The position numbers and the translations under genes are program-made. The notes under the pieces were generated by a model. It was not told the DNA's origin, did no database searches, and worked only from the letters and a program-made list of their open reading frames with translations. A stretch of DNA of 64,000 nucleotides from Fibrobacter succinogenes (GTDB lineage Bacteria > Fibrobacterota > Fibrobacteria > Fibrobacterales > Fibrobacteraceae), in the NCBI RefSeq assembly GCF_902779965.1, contig NZ_CACZDK010000004.1:1-64000 (forward strand), written 5' to 3'. Positions within the stretch are counted from its first letter, which is position 1. Each line of letters opens with the position of its first letter. Shown in pieces: positions 1 through 8,773 of this stretch.

Positions 1-639
1 TTCACCTTTTCGGCGAGGAACTTTTCCAAGGACTTCGGGTTGAGGAGCGCCTTGGTCATCGGCCAGTAGTAAGTCTTGTTGGCAGAGCCACCGCCCTTGG
101 CCACAAAGAGGAACTTCATCTCGGCGCCTTCTTCGGCGTGGATGTCGATCTGGGCAGGCAGGTTACAACCGGTATTTTTCTCTTCGTACATCGTGAGCGG
201 TGCAATCTGGCTGTAGCGCAGGTTCTTAGTAGTATAAGCGTTGTAGATACCTTCCGAAATCGCTTCGGCATCGTCAATGCCCGTCCACACCTGCTGGCCC
301 TTATGGGCAACGCAGATTGCCGTACCAGTATCTTGACAGAACGGGAGAATGCCCTTGGCGGCAACGCAGGCGTTCTTGAGCATGGTGAGGGCCACAAACT
401 TGTCGTTGTCCGAAGCTTCCGGATCCTGGAGAATCTTCGCGACCTTGGCCGTGTGGGCCGGGCGCAGGCAGAATTCAACTTCTTCGAAAGCGGCCTGAGC
501 GATCTTCGTGAGCGCCTCGGGGGCGACCTTCAGAATCTTCTTGCCTTCGAATTCGGCGACGGAAACGCCTTCCTTGCCGAGACTTACGTATTCGGTTGTA
601 TCTTCACCGTGCTGGACGGTAGCTTCGTATGAATGCCAT
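1..639 (-). CDS. fumA: Class I fumarate hydratase, N-terminal part, with apparent 5' frameshift
   Basis: Fumarase catalyses the reversible hydration of fumarate to malate. In Fibrobacter-type fermentation it would serve the reductive branch leading to succinate. The minus-strand reading shows class I hallmarks: [27 protein letters not shown], the iron-sulfur ligand motif in [12 protein letters not shown], and [12 protein letters not shown]. The gene runs off the left edge, so about 210 residues are visible. The main frame can be read only from base 629 downward and has no ATG, GTG or TTG between an upstream in-frame stop and the conserved region. An ATG at 639-637 begins Met-Ala-Phe, the expected start of this family, but is one base out of frame: base 630 behaves as one extra base (or two are missing). 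This is either a real lesion or a sequencing or assembly error. Family identity is firm; the start is not. Confidence 0.85.
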
Positions 640-1156
640 AGTAGATAATAGGGGTTAAGGATTAGGGGTTAGGAATTAGGCAACAGGAGTTTGGCTTTAG
701 GTTCATACACACGCGGCTATGCCGCCTAACTCACCTAAGACCTACACCTACTACTTAAGACCTTTTTTCGTTACTTCGGCTATAAAGATAAATCATTCAA
801 TTGGCATCTGTAAGGCCGAAGATTCGTTCTTTCGTCTAATCTTGCCGTTAAGGCGCTTTCGGCGCAATTTCCAAAGGCGCAATTGGCGGTAGGAAGTTGG
901 AAGTGGTTAGTAAACAGTGGTTAGTGATTAGTGAGAGTCTTCCTCAACCTTGCCATCCCGGAACCGTCCTTCTCGACCAAAGCGTGGGGATCCAGAGCCA
1001 CTAGTAAAATTTGCGATTTGTCCCCCGAATCCGACCATCCATCCCCCATTTTCACATTTTTTTTGATCTTTTTTACTTTTTTTATGACCAAAATCACATA
1101 AGAAGTATTATTTTTGATAACGAACAAAAAACTTTATTTTCTAAGAGGATTGAATA
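640..1156. other. Spacer of about 520 bases filled with degenerate repeat words
   Basis: No convincing gene is seen. The stretch holds runs of variants of GGTTAGG/GATTAGG (about 650-690) and GTGGTTAGT (about 900-935), like the TTAGT/CTAG-type filler in other spacers here. A short GCGGC-TAT-GCCGC hairpin lies near 711-723. From about 1045 it becomes strongly A/T-rich and probably carries the promoter of the Ala-rich gene, but I could not fix one -35/-10 pair. Confidence 0.6.
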
Positions 1157-1894
1157 ATGAAAAAAATTCTGCTAGCCACGATGATTTCGGCAGCTATGGT
1201 TTTTGCAGCTCCGGCAGCAAAGACAGTTAGTAAAGCAGCAACCGCCAAGAAGGCCGTCGCCGCCAAGGTAGAAAAAGCAGCCGAAGCTCCGGCAGCCGCA
1301 GAGGCCAAGGCTGCTGAAGCCACAGCCGCTGCACAGACTCAGGCTGCAGAAGCAACAACTGCAGCTCAAGCTCAAGCCGCCGTAGCCACCCAGGCCGCAG
1401 AAAACACGGCAGCTGCTGCTCAAGCTCAGGCAACCGCTACTGTTGACGCCGCACAAGCTCAAGCTACAGACGCCGCAACTGCAGCTCAGACTCAGGCAAC
1501 AGCAGCAGTTCAGACTGTCGAAAACGCAGCTGCAACCGCAGACGCCGCTCAAGCTCAGGCAACTGACGCAGCACAGGCAGCAACCGCTCAAGTTCAGGCT
1601 GTAGCAGATTCCGCACAGGCCGCAGCTCCGGCCGCAGCAGAAGAAGCAACCGAAGTTCTCGAAGCTAAGGCAGAAACCGCTCCGGTAGACACCGCCGCTC
1701 TCGCCAAGGCCGAAGAAGAAAAGAAAGCCGCCGAAGCAGAAGCAAAGGCCAAGGCTGAAGAAGAACAGAAGAAAGTCGAAAGCGAAACCTCCGGTACCGC
1801 AAAGTCCGCCGTCATGGACAATCCGTGGGAATTCATCGCCGTTTCCGCAGCATTCATCGCTTCTGTTCTCGTGATTATCTTCACCGGGGACTAA
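1157..1894 (+). CDS. Exported Ala/Gln-rich helical protein with C-terminal membrane segment
   Basis: Unrecognised protein of 245 aa. It starts with a signal peptide (KKILLATMISAAMVFAAPAA). A long segment follows (about residues 25-190) built almost only of Ala, Gln, Thr, Glu and Val, with irregular AQAQAT and TAAAQ units. Next comes a charged KAEEEKKAAEAEAKAKAEEE stretch (about 180-210), and then one hydrophobic segment (FIAVSAAFIASVLVIIF) at the extreme C-terminus. The composition resembles the helical spacer of TolA, but the order differs because the membrane segment is at the C-terminus, so TolA is not claimed. A periplasm-spanning or envelope-linking helix is a reasonable guess. AGAGGATT about 7 bases upstream supports the start, and a strong terminator follows. 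It appears monocistronic. Confidence 0.75.
   Translation: MKKILLATMISAAMVFAAPAAKTVSKAATAKKAVAAKVEKAAEAPAAAEAKAAEATAAAQTQAAEATTAAQAQAAVATQAAENTAAAAQAQATATVDAAQAQATDAATAAQTQATAAVQTVENAAATADAAQAQATDAAQAATAQVQAVADSAQAAAPAAAEEATEVLEAKAETAPVDTAALAKAEEEKKAAEAEAKAKAEEEQKKVESETSGTAKSAVMDNPWEFIAVSAAFIASVLVIIFTGD
1340..1620 (+). repeat. Imperfect coding repeat (AQAQAT-type units)
   Basis: Within the Ala-rich gene, units of roughly 6-9 codons related to GCT-CAA-GCT-CAG-GC(A/C)-ACT recur irregularly, giving AQAQAT, AQTQAT and AQAQATDAA at the protein level. Synonymous codons are shuffled between units, so the protein pattern looks selected more than the DNA repeat. Confidence 0.6.
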
Positions 1895-1925
1895 TGCGCA
1901 TCTAACCGCATGAACGCTGATTTAG

Positions 1926-1950
1926 AGACCGCCTCATGGCGGTCTTTTTT
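1926..1950 (+). terminator. Intrinsic terminator after the Ala-rich gene
   Basis: Perfect 8-bp stem AGACCGCC / GGCGGTCT with loop TCAT, followed by five more T residues. It lies about 30 bases after the stop. Confidence 0.92.
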
Positions 1951-1977
1951 GTACGCATTTAAAATCCCGCTTATATT
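1949..1977 (+). promoter_or_regulatory. Sigma-70-type promoter of the first GH9 gene
   Basis: TTGTAC at 1949-1954 and TATATT at 1972-1977 with an exact 17-base spacer. This predicts a start near 1984 and a leader of about 167 bases before the ATG at 2151. The -35 box begins in the T-run of the upstream terminator. Confidence 0.55.
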
Positions 1978-2025
1978 ACACGCTATGGAACGGGATGAAA
2001 ATTTTGCAAAATAAGGGAACAGATG

Positions 2026-2150
2026 GAGAACAAAAAAATTTAAATTTCCTTAGCTATCCTCTTGTAAATAGTTTATTTTCATTTTTCAAGAGGATTGTTT
2101 GGGGGCAAAATTCATTTTGCCCATTTTTGTTTTACGCTAAAGGAGACAAA
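2026..2150 (+). promoter_or_regulatory. Structured 5' leader (two hairpins) of the first GH9 gene
   Basis: The leader contains GAGAACAAAAAA at 2026. A 9-bp perfect hairpin follows: ATCCTCTTG at 2056-2064 pairs with CAAGAGGAT at 2087-2095 around a 22-base AT loop. A second hairpin, GGGCAAAA at 2103-2110 with TTTTGCCC at 2115-2122 (loop TTCA), is followed by a U-rich tract and resembles an intrinsic terminator. A strong SD, AAAGGAGA, precedes the ATG at 2151. The second GH9 gene has the same arrangement at almost the same distances. An attenuator or riboswitch-like role is inferred. Confidence 0.6.
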
Positions 2151-5100
2151 ATGAGTATAAAAAAATATCTGCTGGCTTTGTGCGCTACAGTAGGCATAAC
2201 CGTAGCACAGCAGAATTATCCCACACCATATGATTTGATCAGGCCTGTTTGGCCGTTAACCTGGGACAGCACTATATTCAAGACTAATTTTGCTCCAGGT
2301 CCAAAGCGAGTCTCGTTACCAAGCAAAAACACACCGGAATACTACGCCCCAAACGAAATCATTACTCCGGATACATTAAACCAGGCGTACATCGACGCCA
2401 TGGTAATCCAGATATCCCCCATTCGCGTCAACCAGGCCGGTTACCGCCCACAAGACGCGAAAAAACCGGTGCTATACGTTGGTTCAGCGACAAACTTCGA
2501 TGTTGTCAATGCAAAAGGCGAAGTCGTTGGCAAAGGAAGCTTCACAGAAACGCTCAAGAACTCCGTTTCGTCATCCTTAACAATCAAGGCATCGAACAAC
2601 TCCCAAATAGAATATGGTGGCGATAACCGCTACACGGCAACAAAGGCGGGCCCTACAGGAGCACTAAAAAGAGGTTTTCTCCCCGACGGTCTTCCCGAAA
2701 ACGAAAGACTGCGCATCAAGGTCGGAAACGATTACTCCTCCACATTTATCATCAGCGACAGAGTCTACTCCATGCTTCGCGATGCCGTCATCAAGTTCTA
2801 CGGGATTAACCGTAGCGGTAATTCGGAATCCTGGTTCCATCCGCCTAGCCATCTGAAAGACGGTTCCCTCGCCAATGTCGATATGACCGGCGGCTGGTAC
2901 GACTGCGGAGACCATCTTAAAGAAAGCCAAACAATCTCCTATAGCCTAGCACAGCTCGCCATGACGGCCGCCGCCTACGAAGACCGCGACCAGGACAACT
3001 ACGCATTCAACCAAGGCGAAGCCCAAAATACAGACAACATCCCTGACATGCTCCGAGAAGCGAAATTCGGAGCCGAATACGTCATCAAGGCTTACGATGC
3101 AGCCAAGGGCGTTGTTTCGGCAATGCCAGTATCCATTGGCGAAATCGGCAAAGACCACGGATGGTGGGGTTCTCCAGAATACCAGGACAACACACTCCAT
3201 GATAGAGGTGGTCCGACAGCTCGAATCTTGAGAAGCGATGACAACCCCGGAAGCGATGCAGAACTTGGAAGTACGGCCTCCGGAAACTTTGCCGCAGGCT
3301 TGGCCATCGTCTCCAAAATCTGGAATAAATACGATTCCACCTTTGCCAAAAAAAGCTTGACTGTGGCAAAAGCTCTTTATGAGTACGGCAAGTCCAAGAA
3401 AAAGCTCACAAATTCACCGGCTTATAGCGGTGGATCCACATACCATGACGAAATGGGCTTTGCGGCTGTATGCCTTTTCTATGCAACCGCAGATAAAACT
3501 TATTTGAACGACGCCGTCGAAGAAAAGTCCCTGGCAGGCGGCCAAACCAAGAAAGATTTCGCCAACAGCGACAAAAAAGGCGCAGGCATGTTCAATGGCG
3601 GATGGTTCGCGCACAAAGAAGCTTCTTTCTTGAAATCTAATGCCGCATCGGACTGGGCAAGCGTGTTCACGAGCGGTCTTTACGCCTTCTACAAATTGAT
3701 TTTGGAAACACAAGAAAAAGCTAACGCTTATGGCCTTTCGGACGAGCAAAGAATGATTTACATCGAGGACGTAGCCTTTACCATGGCGGCAAACCTCGCA
3801 GGTGTCATGACAGGCGGCTCTGAGAAAATCAATCTCCCCGCCGGTCAAGCCGGCTGGGTCGGCACCTCGATTTCATACGATCCGGTATGGGGATTGACTA
3901 GCTCCGTAAAGTCCGACTGGTGGACCAAATACGAAGCCGCCAACATTTTTGAACTTTTGGCGTATTACGACGTAACGAAGGACCTTGAAAACGTCACGAT
4001 GCCACAAACAGGAACCGTTCAAAATTGGAAATCGGATGAAATTCTCGAGCTTGCCGTTTCGCACATGAACTACTACCTCGGCATGAACCCGTGGGATGTA
4101 TCCTTGATTTATGGAGTCGGCGACAAGAACCACGCCCACCCGCACCATCGCGGTTCTAACCCCGAAGGTAAAAACGTCGCTGGTGTCATCAGCACATACA
4201 AATACCGTCCGCCCGTTGGAGGTTTAGGCCCTGCTCATGCACCAACCGGAGACGATGACCTTACAGTCCATTTTAACGATTACAAGCTCACAGAAAACAC
4301 ATGCATCGACGCCGTATCCAACTTTTTGCCGGCAGCAGTCCTTCTCGCCAAGTCTGAAGACTTGAACAGAGCACCCGCAATATCCGTTGAAATCCGCCAT
4401 GTCGATATGGATTCTGCAATAGTCTTTGTAAAACTGGACTTGGGCAGCTACGCCTATATCACTTACGACACAACGGAAACTTTAAAGAATCCGATAACAG
4501 CAAGTTCCGAAACAGCGACCAACCAGCACCAAATTATACTGCGCGATCTCAAGCCAGGAACAACTTACTACTTCTACGCCACAGCTAAGAACCCACGAAG
4601 CGGAAACACATCGAAAAAATGGCTAGTCGACAGCACCTCGACTCCGTTCACATTTACAACGCTTAGTACGGTTGAAAATGCAAACATTCAAAACGTTACC
4701 GTTTGTAATGTTACCGCAGACACCGCCGAAATCATGTGGTACACGCCAAACGGCGCATATGACTCGAAAGTTTACTGGGATACAGTTCCTCATTCAAACT
4801 TAAATGAATACGCATTCAACACAGGTAATGGCAACGCCGATATTTCCGGCATTCCGACGCAATTCCACTACGTGAAAATCGGCGGACTCAAGGAAAGGAC
4901 CACCTACTACTACGCTGTAGAAAGCAATGGCGTTTTTACAAACGTCAACGATAAGAACGAGCCGTTAAAGTTTAAGACTCCTGTAACGCAATACAAGTTT
5001 GAAGTCCGAATGTCCCAATATGTATGGGACCCGATGCCGGCCCTCGAAATCAATATTATCAACAACGAAGAACGTCCGTTCGACAGCTTGACATTGCGCC

Positions 5101-8100
5101 TCTACATGCGCGCCACCGACGACATCTATTACGACGTCGGCATTAGACGCGATATCTGCCAGGCATACAACGAAGCCGCCTACAACGACACGTGCTCCGC
5201 AGCAACACAAAAAGAACTGGATGGACTGTTCCGCAAGACATTCCCTCAAAAAATTGAAGACACCTACGACCCGACCGATGGCACATGGCAATGGTACTTC
5301 CCCATCCCGCTTGGTTCAACCATCATCAAATCTACGAGTAGGCTCAGAATTGACGTCATGTTCGACAGAAGAAGCGAATGGGAACCACACCTAGATTTGA
5401 TGAACGACACGCCCAAAAAGAAATTCTACTGCAACGACGGAAGCTCGTGGACATCCCAAGCAAAAGACAAGTTGCCTCAAAATCCTGGTGACTGGAGCTG
5501 GATGCCGCACTCGAAGGAAAACGGCGATTACGCTGATTTCGAAGGAATCCCCTGCCTTCCCAAGAACTTTGGCGATGATGACCTAGCCCCCATCAACCCT
5601 TACGTGTCCATTTACCGCAAAGATGAATTCGTATGGGGGTACAGCCCATCCAAAAAGGAAATGGAGACGAAGAAAGCTAAATACGAATTGACCGTATCCT
5701 TGGATCCTCCTTTCAATGTTTCGAATGGAAGCCATATCGATATAGACCAAAATAACAGCACCGTTCATGTCACAGGTAAGGCCCTTGTAACAGAAAACGG
5801 ATACATCACCAAAATTTGGGCAAATGGAGCCAAAGTCAGCGGCTCGATGCTATCCCAAGGTCTCGACAGATGGCTTTTGGATTCGTCCAATACGAAAACT
5901 ATCGCAAAATTCAACTTTGAGACAGGCTTATGGGATTTAGATATACCTGTCAAGATGAACATTGGATCCAAGAAAGTGGATATCACTGTATTCGCAGGCC
6001 CAGATCCAACTTGCGACGCTTGCACAGAAAATGGCGGTTGCGCTTTTGAGAACAGAAACTATTACATCAACTTCTCCAAAGGAGACGCCACTGCGTCCCA
6101 GCTTGTCATCAAGGATGCACAAGGAAACTCAATCGTAAGCCCCGCGAACCCAGAAGGCACAATATTCTACATCGACTTGTTGGACAAAGACAAGATCAAG
6201 AGCAAGGCAAGCTCTGTTGATATCTTGGTTATCAACAACAAGAAAAATGATCGACTCAAAGTAACCTTGACCGCAGACCCGAATAACCCCGGTCACTTTG
6301 TCGGCGGGCCGATTACCGCAGTGAACCACAGCAAGGAATCCAGGAACCAGACTTCTGAAATTTCGTTCTTTGCAGGCGATACAATCCAAGTCGTCTACAC
6401 CGACCCTGACGACGAAGACGATATCTCGAAGCAAACGTTCTTTGCAGAAACCAAGATTCCGTCGCCGCAGATAGCACTCGCCGAAGACACTAACTGCGAC
6501 AACAAGGCCGATCAGCTAAAGATTACATTCACAAATAAATTCACTGAAGAATATACGCTAGAAAGTATCAGCTACTTTATCGAAGGCATGACCGATTCCG
6601 TCAAAGTTCCGCTTGTTGCCTCCCAATATGCAAACCAAAACGAAATCATCATCCCGATTGACACAAGCCTTGTTCCAAAAAATCCAAATCCATCCGGAAA
6701 GATTACAGTCCGCATTACCGATCACGGTACAACAAATGCTGAAACCGCAAAAATTACGGACGGTATTTTCCCGACTCTCGAAAGCGTTTCGATTCTCGAA
6801 AAAGCTGACGACGACAACAGCGGTCTCGACACGATCATGATAGCATTCTCAGAGCCGGTGATATTCTCATCCGAAAGTGAATGGCCGCTTACCATCGCTG
6901 GAGCCACAGGAGTTCCGACCGTCATCGGAAAAGGAACGACCACCAATAACGGCAAGAGCTGGACCTTTATCATCAGCGGCAATACAGGCAATTCGCTTGT
7001 TCCGGTTGGCGCTATGGCAAGTGTAAGAACAACTGGCGGATTCACAATTACCGACCAGAACTTTAACCCGATAAACAACAGTTGTAAGCCCTCTGTTCCA
7101 ATAACGCTTATCTCTCGCCCTGTTCCAATCTACCATGCAGACATGATCGATTTGCAAGGCGACGGTATCCCCGATGTAGTCTTTATGATGTTCGAGAAAA
7201 AGCTCAAACCCAAAGATGTTTTCGACAGCATTGTTGTAAACTGGGGCAACCCGGGCATCACCCGCAGCTTCATTACCACAGCCGATACAACCGGCGGCAC
7301 AATCGTCCCGAAGGAATCTTACTGGACCATCCGCGACTCTGTTTCGGCTCCTTTCAAAGTCATGATTGACTCCATCCATTCAAAGGATTCCGTCAACACG
7401 TATAGCATTGTCGAAATCAACATTCCAACGACACACGCCTATCCGTACGGTTCCACAAGCGGTGAAAACGACGGTAACGGAACGGTATCCCCGATGAAGG
7501 GTGTCGCAAACGGATTCTTCGAAACAACCTACACGCTGTACGACAAGTGCGCGCCTGTCATTGCATCCGCACGCATGATCAAGGAAAACGTGCTCACCGT
7601 CAATATGTCCGAAAACCTCAACATGATTGAAACGGGCAAGTACATCCAGCGCGAACGTGATGAATACATTCCGCTCGAAAGGCCGCAGGGTACAGGCAAG
7701 TCGCAGCTCTTTACCTATAACGAAAAGGACAACGTCTTCCATGCCGGCGACCGCGTACGCCTCGTTCCAGAGGTTCTCGGAGGAGCCTACATCGACAAGA
7801 ACAACAACGCCCCGACAACAGCAAACCCCTATGTGCGTATCACGGGTGACGACAACATCCGCTTTACGGTAACGCTCACAAAGCCTGTTGCCACACCGAA
7901 GGCCGGTGCATACATGGGCCGTCCGGAAAGCACCATGAACGACGCATTCGTTACATCGGCAATCATCAACGGTAAGCGCAACTTTATCAGCTCAAACGGA
8001 ACGCTCCTCGGTCAAGTGGATACAGCCACATACGTTAGCTCCGGCCCGAATTTCGAGATCGAGGTCATGATGCCATCTGCAGGCTTCCTCACCCACGATG

Positions 8101-8477
8101 CCATACCGATGTATGATTTCCACCTGAAGATTGTCACCGACCTCTACGACAACCTTGGGCAATACGTGAACACCTACAAGCTGGATATCCCGAAAGAAAA
8201 CTTCGCGACAATCAGAAACCTGACCGATAACGGCACCCTAAAACTCAACGTGGAATGGGCCGCGAAGGACAACGAAGCGCCGGTCGCCAAGAAGGGCAAC
8301 AAGATTGGAACCGGAGCCTATATCGCAAAGTTTGACTTTACTGCAGAGCCCTTCTGCGCCACGACATTCGATTCAAAGAGCAACGACTACAAGGCTACAT
8401 GCTCAGTAATCGGAGAAAAGGCCGGAAGAGTAACAGACAGCAAGACAAAGACTCTCGGGTTTAAGAGAAAGAAATAA
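2151..8477 (+). CDS. Giant modular secreted glycoside hydrolase family 9 protein (copy A)
   Basis: Predicted extracellular beta-1,4-glucanase of 2108 aa. A longer in-frame extension exists from 1995, but AAAGGAG just before 2151, a signal peptide beginning MSIKKYLLALCA, and the matching start of copy B fix the ATG at 2151. Order: an Ig-like GH9 N-domain (IRVNQAGYRP); a GH9 catalytic domain with GGWYDCGDH near residue 246 (catalytic Asp pair), the substrate-site PHHR near 663 and the likely acid Glu in TENTCID near 714; two fibronectin-III-like modules; a CBM-like beta module with Cys pairs; several Ig-like repeats with SbsA-type AFSEPV and Asp-rich DGIPD loops; and a long conserved C-terminal region ending in a basic tail (GFKRKK). 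The catalytic residues look intact. Which glucan it cuts and how it is surface-attached cannot be read from the sequence. Confidence 0.93.
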   Translation: MSIKKYLLALCATVGITVAQQNYPTPYDLIRPVWPLTWDSTIFKTNFAPGPKRVSLPSKNTPEYYAPNEIITPDTLNQAYIDAMVIQISPIRVNQAGYRPQDAKKPVLYVGSATNFDVVNAKGEVVGKGSFTETLKNSVSSSLTIKASNNSQIEYGGDNRYTATKAGPTGALKRGFLPDGLPENERLRIKVGNDYSSTFIISDRVYSMLRDAVIKFYGINRSGNSESWFHPPSHLKDGSLANVDMTGGWYDCGDHLKESQTISYSLAQLAMTAAAYEDRDQDNYAFNQGEAQNTDNIPDMLREAKFGAEYVIKAYDAAKGVVSAMPVSIGEIGKDHGWWGSPEYQDNTLHDRGGPTARILRSDDNPGSDAELGSTASGNFAAGLAIVSKIWNKYDSTFAKKSLTVAKALYEYGKSKKKLTNSPAYSGGSTYHDEMGFAAVCLFYATADKTYLNDAVEEKSLAGGQTKKDFANSDKKGAGMFNGGWFAHKEASFLKSNAASDWASVFTSGLYAFYKLILETQEKANAYGLSDEQRMIYIEDVAFTMAANLAGVMTGGSEKINLPAGQAGWVGTSISYDPVWGLTSSVKSDWWTKYEAANIFELLAYYDVTKDLENVTMPQTGTVQNWKSDEILELAVSHMNYYLGMNPWDVSLIYGVGDKNHAHPHHRGSNPEGKNVAGVISTYKYRPPVGGLGPAHAPTGDDDLTVHFNDYKLTENTCIDAVSNFLPAAVLLAKSEDLNRAPAISVEIRHVDMDSAIVFVKLDLGSYAYITYDTTETLKNPITASSETATNQHQIILRDLKPGTTYYFYATAKNPRSGNTSKKWLVDSTSTPFTFTTLSTVENANIQNVTVCNVTADTAEIMWYTPNGAYDSKVYWDTVPHSNLNEYAFNTGNGNADISGIPTQFHYVKIGGLKERTTYYYAVESNGVFTNVNDKNEPLKFKTPVTQYKFEVRMSQYVWDPMPALEINIINNEERPFDSLTLRLYMRATDDIYYDVGIRRDICQAYNEAAYNDTCSAATQKELDGLFRKTFPQKIEDTYDPTDGTWQWYFPIPLGSTIIKSTSRLRIDVMFDRRSEWEPHLDLMNDTPKKKFYCNDGSSWTSQAKDKLPQNPGDWSWMPHSKENGDYADFEGIPCLPKNFGDDDLAPINPYVSIYRKDEFVWGYSPSKKEMETKKAKYELTVSLDPPFNVSNGSHIDIDQNNSTVHVTGKALVTENGYITKIWANGAKVSGSMLSQGLDRWLLDSSNTKTIAKFNFETGLWDLDIPVKMNIGSKKVDITVFAGPDPTCDACTENGGCAFENRNYYINFSKGDATASQLVIKDAQGNSIVSPANPEGTIFYIDLLDKDKIKSKASSVDILVINNKKNDRLKVTLTADPNNPGHFVGGPITAVNHSKESRNQTSEISFFAGDTIQVVYTDPDDEDDISKQTFFAETKIPSPQIALAEDTNCDNKADQLKITFTNKFTEEYTLESISYFIEGMTDSVKVPLVASQYANQNEIIIPIDTSLVPKNPNPSGKITVRITDHGTTNAETAKITDGIFPTLESVSILEKADDDNSGLDTIMIAFSEPVIFSSESEWPLTIAGATGVPTVIGKGTTTNNGKSWTFIISGNTGNSLVPVGAMASVRTTGGFTITDQNFNPINNSCKPSVPITLISRPVPIYHADMIDLQGDGIPDVVFMMFEKKLKPKDVFDSIVVNWGNPGITRSFITTADTTGGTIVPKESYWTIRDSVSAPFKVMIDSIHSKDSVNTYSIVEINIPTTHAYPYGSTSGENDGNGTVSPMKGVANGFFETTYTLYDKCAPVIASARMIKENVLTVNMSENLNMIETGKYIQRERDEYIPLERPQGTGKSQLFTYNEKDNVFHAGDRVRLVPEVLGGAYIDKNNNAPTTANPYVRITGDDNIRFTVTLTKPVATPKAGAYMGRPESTMNDAFVTSAIINGKRNFISSNGTLLGQVDTATYVSSGPNFEIEVMMPSAGFLTHDAIPMYDFHLKIVTDLYDNLGQYVNTYKLDIPKENFATIRNLTDNGTLKLNVEWAAKDNEAPVAKKGNKIGTGAYIAKFDFTAEPFCATTFDSKSNDYKATCSVIGEKAGRVTDSKTKTLGFKRKK
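7470..8477 (+). repeat. C-terminal segment of copy A, near-identical to 14256-15262
   Basis: The last kilobase of GH9 copy A is repeated at an offset of about 6786 bases in copy B with only scattered, mostly silent differences. One example is the block at 7713-7780, from the Phe-Thr-Tyr-Asn-Glu-Lys-Asp codons through the Val-Leu-Gly codons. The catalytic regions of the same genes differ much more. Confidence 0.8.
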
Positions 8478-8485
8478 GAACGATG

Positions 8486-8520
8486 AAGCCGCCAGGATTT
8501 AACCATTCTGGCGGCTTTTT
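8486..8520 (+). terminator. Intrinsic terminator after GH9 copy A
   Basis: A 10-bp stem, AAGCCGCCAG / CTGGCGGCTT, with a 12-base loop and a T-run. The loop bases GATTTAACC recur in the terminator after copy B, so the terminators were duplicated with the genes. Confidence 0.92.
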
Positions 8521-8604
8521 ATTTGTAAACTTACAGTTACAAAAATCCCTGTAAATACTAATAAATCATATCATTTTACTACAAATATCCTTAAAAAATC
8601 TCCG

Positions 8605-8610
8605 TATAAT
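8605..8610 (+). promoter_or_regulatory. -10 box of GH9 copy B
   Basis: Perfect TATAAT in the context CCGTATAATACAC, closely matching the TATATTACAC context of copy A. No good -35 is visible at 16-18 bases, so an activator may be needed. The predicted leader is about 157 bases. Confidence 0.5.
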
Positions 8611-8648
8611 ACACTAAAGAAAAAACGTTTAATTTCAGGGTAAAATTT

Positions 8649-8773
8649 GAGAACAAAAAAGCTTTTATCCCAAAACATTTTTACATAAATAATCTATTTT
8701 ATCTTTTGATAGATTATAGTCAGAGGGCAAAACACGTTTTTGCCCGCTTTTTTGGTTATACAAAGGAGACAAT
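8649..8773 (+). promoter_or_regulatory. Structured 5' leader (two hairpins) of GH9 copy B
   Basis: GAGAACAAAAAA starts at 8649, exactly 125 bases before the start codon as in copy A. Hairpin 1 is ATAATCTAT (8689-8697) with ATAGATTAT (8709-8717). Its stem sequence is unrelated to that of copy A but it has the same stem length and position. Hairpin 2 is GGGCAAAA (8725-8732) with TTTTGCCC (8738-8745), then a T6 run. AAAGGAG precedes the start. Keeping the stem while changing its sequence suggests selection on RNA structure. Confidence 0.6.

Noticed and set aside
138-632. 164-aa plus-strand frame over the fumarase gene
   Set aside because: Fumarase motifs on the minus strand are unambiguous; this frame has none.
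1172-1591. Cys/Ser/Leu-rich antisense frame over the Ala-rich gene
   Set aside because: Arises from reading GCx/CAG repeats in reverse; no start signal or signal peptide.
1995-2150. 52-residue N-terminal extension of GH9 copy A
   Set aside because: It would hide the signal peptide, lacks an SD, and covers the structured leader shared with copy B, where no such extension exists.
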